Both the position numbers and the translations under genes were made by a program. From assembly GCF_026230105.1 (NCBI RefSeq), contig NC_079474.1:28534294-28598293 (forward strand): a DNA stretch of 64,000 nt, given 5' to 3'. The DNA comes from Diorhabda sublineata. Its lineage: Eukaryota > Arthropoda > Insecta > Coleoptera > Chrysomelidae. The notes beneath the pieces are model-generated. The model did no database searches and was not told where the DNA came from. It saw only the letters and a program-made list of their open reading frames with translations. Of this stretch, positions 59,491 to 64,000 are shown one piece after another (the first letter of the stretch is position 1; the number at the start of each line of letters is the position of its first letter).

Positions 59491-59765
59491 TTATTTAGGG
59501 TAACTTTCAAAATAGACAAGCAAATACGTCGTACGGAATTAAATGAAGCTAGAAAAAATTATATTCTGAAAGAGATTGAAGAAGAAACGTCACCAATCAA
59601 TCAATCAAGTGCATTTAGGTCAGAAAATGGATAGATAAGTAAAAGAAAATCGTTCGGAACTTCTGATATTTTGAAAGAGCTACATATAGAAGATCCTTTA
59701 GAGTACTTTAATGCACTCAGAATGTCGGAAACTTCATTAACCTCGTATATCATTAGTACTTAGTA
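59491..59765 (+). pseudogene. HARBI1-like (PIF/Harbinger) transposase N-terminal fragment
   Basis: SFGTSDILKELHIEDPLEYF followed by NALRMSETSLTSYI matches the LL.ELRLED...Y.NFMRMS...F..LL segment that opens HARBI1-like transposases. The preceding charged stretch (RRTELNEARKNYILKEIEEE) may belong to the same element. It breaks off at about 59765. Confidence 0.6.
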
Positions 59766-60074
59766 ATACTCATTAATAAACTTAAATGTCGTATCTTCAT
59801 TCCAGTGTGACATCATGGTATTTTCAGCTAATGACAGTTTAGTCGTTAGCTGAATTAGTTTGGGTACTCTAATCGATATGCAAAATAGAAACTTGACTAA
59901 GCTACTATACTAAACTACTCTACTAATTTATACTGTTCGCATGCGAAAAATTAATCGCTACTCTACTAAATTACTAGCCGTGTCTCAACTGTAACAAAGT
60001 ATAGTATTCAACTTGCGACAACGGTCTTAACTCAGTTGATGAATTACATACTGCGCATTAGGAAAACAAGAACT
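59766..60074. other. intergenic with ACTA-rich simple sequence
   Basis: Repeated CTACTATACTAA/CTACTCTACTAA words occur (59900-59980). No gene was seen. Confidence 0.35.
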
Positions 60075-60730
60075 AAAAAGAAGGAAATTTTTAATATTAA
60101 AATCCCTGGTTAACATGTTTCGCAGTCTATAGTTAGCAAAATTGATGAAAAGTTTCATGAAACTGGATATGTAAATATTAATGAAAAACCAGGTGGAAAT
60201 GTTAAATTGACTGATGAAAAAAGTTAGTTGTACTTTTAGAGATTGAGGAAAATCTGCATAAGACAGCTCGAGACCTTTCCGCCGACAATGATGTAAGTAA
60301 ATCATCTATTTTGAGAAATTTGCATAAAGAAAAATACCACCCTTACAAAGTTCAGTTGATTCAGGATTTAAATGAAGATGATCCTGATAGAACGCAAGAA
60401 TTTTGTGGATGATGATGGACATAATGATCGCAGATTTGCAATTAATAGACCAAATAGTTTTTTCCGATGAAGTGACGTTTCATTTGAACGGAACGGTTGA
60501 CAAACAGAACTGTTGATATTGGAGCAGAGAAAATCCTCACAGGATGTGTGAAGCTCCCACTCAATATCGTAAAAAAGTGAACGTTTGGGATGGTATCATT
60601 AACAATAAAATTATTGGCACATTTGAGGGCACAGTTAATCGTGAGGTTTATCTATATTTTTTTATTAACTTCTTAGTGCCTACATTTGACTCCTCTCGAT
60701 TAATTCTTAGGGGTTTATTTGAAATTTAAA
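60075..60730 (+). pseudogene. Tc1/mariner-like DDE transposase, N-terminal to middle part
   Basis: The blocks are VSRSIVSKIDEKFHETGYVN (first HTH), GGNVKLTDEK, LEIEENLHKTARDLSADNDV then SKSSILRNLHKEKYHPYKVQ with LIQDLNEDDPDRTQEF, the worn FSDEVTF.LNG first-Asp strand (60462-60500, still VFSDEVTFHLNGTVD in one frame), YWS.ENPH, and TQYRKKVNVWDGIINNKIIG with TFEGTVN. It is cut in the middle of the catalytic core at about 60670. It is of the same general group as the relic at 51770, and stops are few. Confidence 0.8.
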
Positions 60731-61689
60731 GTATATTAATAGACAGACAATTTTGCTGATTTAAAATTTAGGATAACGGAAGGAATTAACGAGATTTCCA
60801 AAATCGCCTCAGTTATTCTTAATCGCCTTTCGATAAATGCACTGTCAATACTTTTTATCATCATTTATAATCATTTTACCATTCGTACCAATATTACTTC
60901 ATAATTATCGCGTTCAACCAAACAAACTCTTCAACTTTATGATAGTATACATTCATTAATAAACTTTGCTCAATTAACCACTATAATTTTAACCTCAAAA
61001 AAACAAATGCTAATGTGAGAAATCTACCTACCGAATCTAGCTTTAAAACAATGAACCTTTTTTTAGATACTATTAATTTCAAATTACCTTCAAACCTATC
61101 ATTATTAGCATGCATTTTTTCATGATTACTTCATTAATTATATTCTTAGATGTTAGCGATTTTTTTGAATATTTATGATATACTAAGAAACAATCTTACG
61201 GTGCTTATAATCCTAATTACATACGTAAACAAGTTCATTAATATGAAGACGGAAAATCGTGAAAAATGTGATTAACAAAATTCCGTGATTTCTTTCTAAA
61301 AAGAAGAAAACAAATATTTGATTGCATATAAAACTCTGATTTTTTTGATCTTTTATGGGGTCAACTTCAAGTTACAAACGTACAGCTGAGAAACTTCTAC
61401 TCAGTCATAATGCTACTGAAACTGTGTTAATGTTTAAAAACAGCTCACGAAGATGACTCTATGAAGTGAACGAATGGTTTACTGCAAAATATCGATTGAT
61501 GAAAAACGTCGTTGTTGACACCCATGAATTGTCCAAATTGACGAAATTGTTGACAAAATTCCAGATTTTGTGCAGTGACAATCGAAAAAATGTCAGTGAA
61601 TAGTGGGTCTTGTGCTCAAGAAAGTTTTTACAGCAGATTATGTCATTAAATCCGTCACTGACTAACAATCAGAAAGAAGTTAGAGTTTA
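60731..61689. other. intergenic; possible upstream part of the gag-like relic
   Basis: Frames at 61380-61690 (for example VNEWFTAKYRLMKNVVVDTH) may belong to the gag-like region that follows, but no family is recognised. The rest is AT-rich. Confidence 0.3.
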
Positions 61690-62335
61690 AACATGTCGGA
61701 CTTTGAAAGAACAGCTTGAAACTGATCCAGATTCTATCAGATGATTATTGAGTCATGGTTATGATCTAGAATCAAAAATTAAGTCAACAAGTCAATTGAA
61801 GATGGCTTCCTTACCAAGTCCAAAACAATATATTCAACATAAAAATATTACTGATTTGATTTTTGATGATAATTAGGATAAATGGGTATCGCTTTTGTAT
61901 ACAATCCAGCAGAAATGGTGTTCAGCGAAGTTTCATAATTCACAAAATCAAATAAGTCAAAATTCTCAACAAAGGTCGAGCTCACAATTTCAAAATATCC
62001 TGCAAAATTAAAACCTTCAGTAACAGTAACAGTAAAACCAAATCTAAATTATAGACCTCAGGGACAACCGGGAAATCGGCCCAACACGAATTTTATTTAA
62101 CAAAGAAATCTCATTACAGTTATGGCTATTATACTGATAATAGCCAAAATTATTATGATAAACCAAATCAATTTTCTCAGAATGCACTTGAATATGAAAT
62201 ATCTTACCAAGAAATTAATCCCAAAGCTGACTATTATACAGTTAACAATGAAATTGAAGAAAACTATTATACTGCTGATAGTGATCCAAATTTTGATAAT
62301 TATGTCACTATATACATATACTATACTATATTATA
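61690..62335 (+). pseudogene. gag-like, Asn/Gln/Tyr-rich retroelement relic
   Basis: Plus-strand blocks are KIKSTSQLKMASLPSPKQYI, QHKNITDLIFDD, a Gln/Asn/Ser-rich segment (NSQNQISQNSQQRSSSQFQN), and a Tyr/Asn-rich tail (SHYSYGYYTDNSQNYYDKPN, then QFSQNALEYEISYQ and YYTADSDPNFDNY). The composition and the order (structured region, then low-complexity NQ/NY-rich tail) resemble the gag C-terminus of arthropod LTR retroelements. No CCHC knuckle, protease or RT is visible next to it, so the class is uncertain. Several stops and frame changes show that it is dead. Confidence 0.45.
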
Positions 62336-62429
62336 GAGTTGAAGCATTTTTAGTGAAGCAGCTTTTGGTTTTTGGATGAAAAATAATTTCAAGAAATAAC
62401 AAGACGAATTGATGATACTCAGCAATGTT

Positions 62430-62800
62430 TGAAGCTTTGTTTCCAAAGCGTGAGAAAACGAAAAAGTCGGCTAGTAAGGTTATTGCTTTATTATTTTGAA
62501 CACCGTGAACAACGACTATTATATGGCATTATTGGAGCGTTTTAACGACAAATTCCTACTGATAAATCATATATACAATGACAAAAATGCATGAATTGGG
62601 CTTCGAATGGCTTTTGCATCTACCGTATACACCGATCTGACCCCTAACGACTTTTTTCTGTACTCATATCTCAAAAGGATGCTAGCTGAATAGAAGTGAA
62701 TAGGTTATCACAGAAATTGAAGTTTATTTTGTTGCTATAATCGTTGTATCGCCTTCGGAAGCAACTTTATTGATAAATACAATCAAACTATATCCAAAAA
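62430..62800 (+). pseudogene. mariner transposase C-terminal half
   Basis: Blocks are FPKREKTKKSASKVIALLF (the KKAKT.PSAGKVMA.FW segment), WHYWSVLT, HELGFEWLLHLPYTPI-like, LTPNDFFLYSYLKRMLAE (SPDLAPSDYFLF..LK..L), and RLRKQLY-like. It is frameshifted but collinear with the family. Confidence 0.7.
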
Positions 62801-62809
62801 GAACAGATT

Positions 62810-62965
62810 TTTTCTGTGCTACCTCACGAGCTTTTCATCCAATTTATCAGTAGCTCACAAATCCGTTTCAAAGTTTGAATTGCTATGTCACCAAATTTAG
62901 CCTAGATTATTTTCTGTCTTCAAAATTGAAAAAATGAATTCTTGGCAAAAAAGAACGTGATGTTG
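62810..62965 (+). pseudogene. second mariner C-terminal piece
   Basis: FQSLNCYVTKFSLDYFLSSK and LKK repeat the ...FELL.H.P.SPDLA..DYFLFS.LKK segment just after the previous copy. It is thus a second, independently truncated mariner end. Confidence 0.55.
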
Positions 62966-63059
62966 GTAAATAGTAACTATTTTTCGACATCCGTTATAAT
63001 ATTCACGTTTTATTTTCATTCATTTGCATTCATAAAGAATGTAATTTCTGTATCGGTAA

Positions 63060-63105
63060 AAAAGCGTGAAAAAAGTACCGTTGCGGTTCATTTTTTCACG
63101 CTTTT
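63060..63105. repeat. perfect 15-bp inverted repeat (hairpin)
   Basis: AAAAGCGTGAAAAAA (63060-63074) and TTTTTTCACGCTTTT (63091-63105) are exact reverse complements around a 16-nt loop, 190 bp before the recombinase gene. It could be an element end, a terminator-like structure or a protein-binding site. Confidence 0.8.
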
Positions 63106-63294
63106 CATTTAAAAAAATGCCATCTTTTAACGCAATTATAAAATTGTTTTATCAAATAGTGAGGTATGAACGCTTTAATTGTTTCTCATGTCAAATCGTT
63201 TCTCCGATAAACTATCACACTTTTATTTCTTGATATTCGTTCATGAAAATCCGTTTTGTGTCTAATTAAAAGAAGAGTAGTATTATTATTAGTG

Positions 63295-64000
63295 ATGGAG
63301 AGTAATAGTGAAGAAAGTTTAAACTGCACACCAGAAGATGTTGAATCGGCAACTGCAGCGACTATGAATCTTCTCACTGAGAAATCCAGGGAACAGTATT
63401 TGAAGGAATATAATTCTTTTATGGAGTGACGTACTAAAAAAGGTTTAAACAGCTCCACAGAAAGAGTGTTACTAGCTTACTTTAAAAGTAAATCCAAAAT
63501 GTGGAAGTCTTCAGCACTTTGGTCGACTTATTCAAAACTGAGAGGCACCCTAATGGTAAATAACGACGTAGTACTCGGAACTCATTGCATATTTGAAAAA
63601 TAAGTCAGTTGGCTATAGACCCAAAAAATCTAAAACAATTGTCCGTGAAGAAATTAATCACGATCATTATCTCATGCATAAGATATGACATCAAAAAATT
63701 TCAATGTAAGCTTAGATATTATTTGTAACATCTTTCAGGTTGCTTTAATATTCGGAATCGCAGGAGGTATTATATAAAATGAAGTGTAACGATATTAATA
63801 ATATCGGAAATGTTTTAACGACCCACAAATGTCAAAACAGATTTCTTTTTGCAGCATAGAAGCAAGTTGTTGATATCAATACCGTTTCAAAAATTCCCTC
63901 ACTTATCGCAATATGTTTGAATTTACCTAATCCAAAAAGCTACACTGGGCATACATTTCGACGCTCATCGGCGTCTCTATTAGTGGCTTCTGGTGGTGAT
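63295..64000 (+). pseudogene. Crypton-type tyrosine recombinase gene, broken and cut by the window end
   Basis: From ATG 63295 the frame reads MESNSEESLNCTPEDVESAT, LLTEKSREQYLKEYNSFME, an in-frame TGA (63427-63429), then RTKKGLNSSTERVLLAYFKS, SSALWSTYSKLRGTLMVNND to TAA at 63601. A +1 frame continues with KSVGYRPKKSKTIVREEINH. This is the SAM-like core-binding N-terminal domain of tyrosine recombinases (..Y...Y..F..W....S.....LLAYF..L...S.LW..YS.L). Further on VALIFGIAGG (catalytic domain start; the usual catalytic Arg is lost), NDINNIGNVL, VSKIPSLIAICLNLPNPKSY and TGHTFRRSSASLLVASGGD are seen, the latter being the HxxR-type box with His and Arg intact. The catalytic Tyr would lie beyond 64000. 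Cryptons are DNA transposons that move by a tyrosine recombinase and are known from insects. The alternative is a domesticated recombinase-like host gene, unlikely given the breaks. Confidence 0.8.

Noticed and set aside
63186..63458. 90-codon minus-strand frame
   Set aside because: It is antisense to the Crypton-like recombinase N-terminus, which shows the real protein pattern.
63706..63738. GTAAGC...TTTCAG as an intron in the Crypton-like gene
   Set aside because: Only 33 bp long, below the usable size for a spliceosomal intron. More likely chance within a decayed stretch.
1..64000. CRISPR arrays, bacterial operons, integrated phage or rRNA genes
   Set aside because: No spaced identical repeats, no ribosome-binding-site/operon layout and no rRNA-like sequence. 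The window is eukaryotic.

Overview
This is an AT-rich (estimated by eye at roughly 70% A+T) stretch of an animal nuclear genome, most likely an insect. The reasons are the interrupted, multiply frameshifted open frames, the very large number of mariner/Tc1-type transposase relics, short TTAGG runs (the insect telomere motif), (AT)n microsatellites and the absence of any bacterial operon layout. The order or species cannot be fixed from the sequence. Homologies below come from reading the translations and recognising family motifs; no database search was run.

No complete host gene is visible. The best host-gene candidate is one first coding exon on the minus strand (1294-1465), whose remaining exons would lie left of the window. 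Almost everything else that can be recognised is a mobile element or its remains, so the window reads as a transposon graveyard in intergenic or intronic DNA.

Layout. 0-7 kb: two mariner relics, the candidate exon, a 534-bp foldback element, an inverted pair of a repeat with a hammerhead-ribozyme-like core, and a PIF/Harbinger remnant with both of its genes (MADF/BESS-type accessory protein and HARBI1-like transposase) facing each other. 7-14 kb: a DDE transposase scrap, an (AT)n tract, a 515-bp MITE flanked by TTAA, and a GC-richer terminal-repeat element split by a minus-strand LINE. 14-29 kb: several mariner copies, including one near-full-length copy with matching terminal repeats at 27349-28609. 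29-33 kb: the 3' half of a LINE, abutting a 414-bp inverted-repeat element that contains the clearest hammerhead-like fold, then a Penelope-like tail and a piggyBac remnant. 33-45 kb: a tRNA-like sequence, TTAGG repeats, more mariner (one internally deleted copy with clean ends at 42323-42916) and LINE pieces. 45-54 kb: a LINE RNase H/zinc-knuckle region interrupted by another LINE with a 40-bp flanking duplication, a Penelope-like relic, and a probable tRNA-derived SINE pair. 54-64 kb: a hAT transposase relic, a Penelope-like RT/GIY-YIG tail, more mariner/DDE and Harbinger pieces, a gag-like Asn/Tyr-rich relic and, at the right edge, a tyrosine-recombinase gene of Crypton type that runs out of the window.

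The most interesting content is (a) the Crypton-like tyrosine recombinase, (b) three separate repeat families whose termini can be folded onto a hammerhead ribozyme core, and (c) the nested insertions that allow relative dating. None of the transposase frames looks intact, so autonomous activity is unlikely for any copy seen here.
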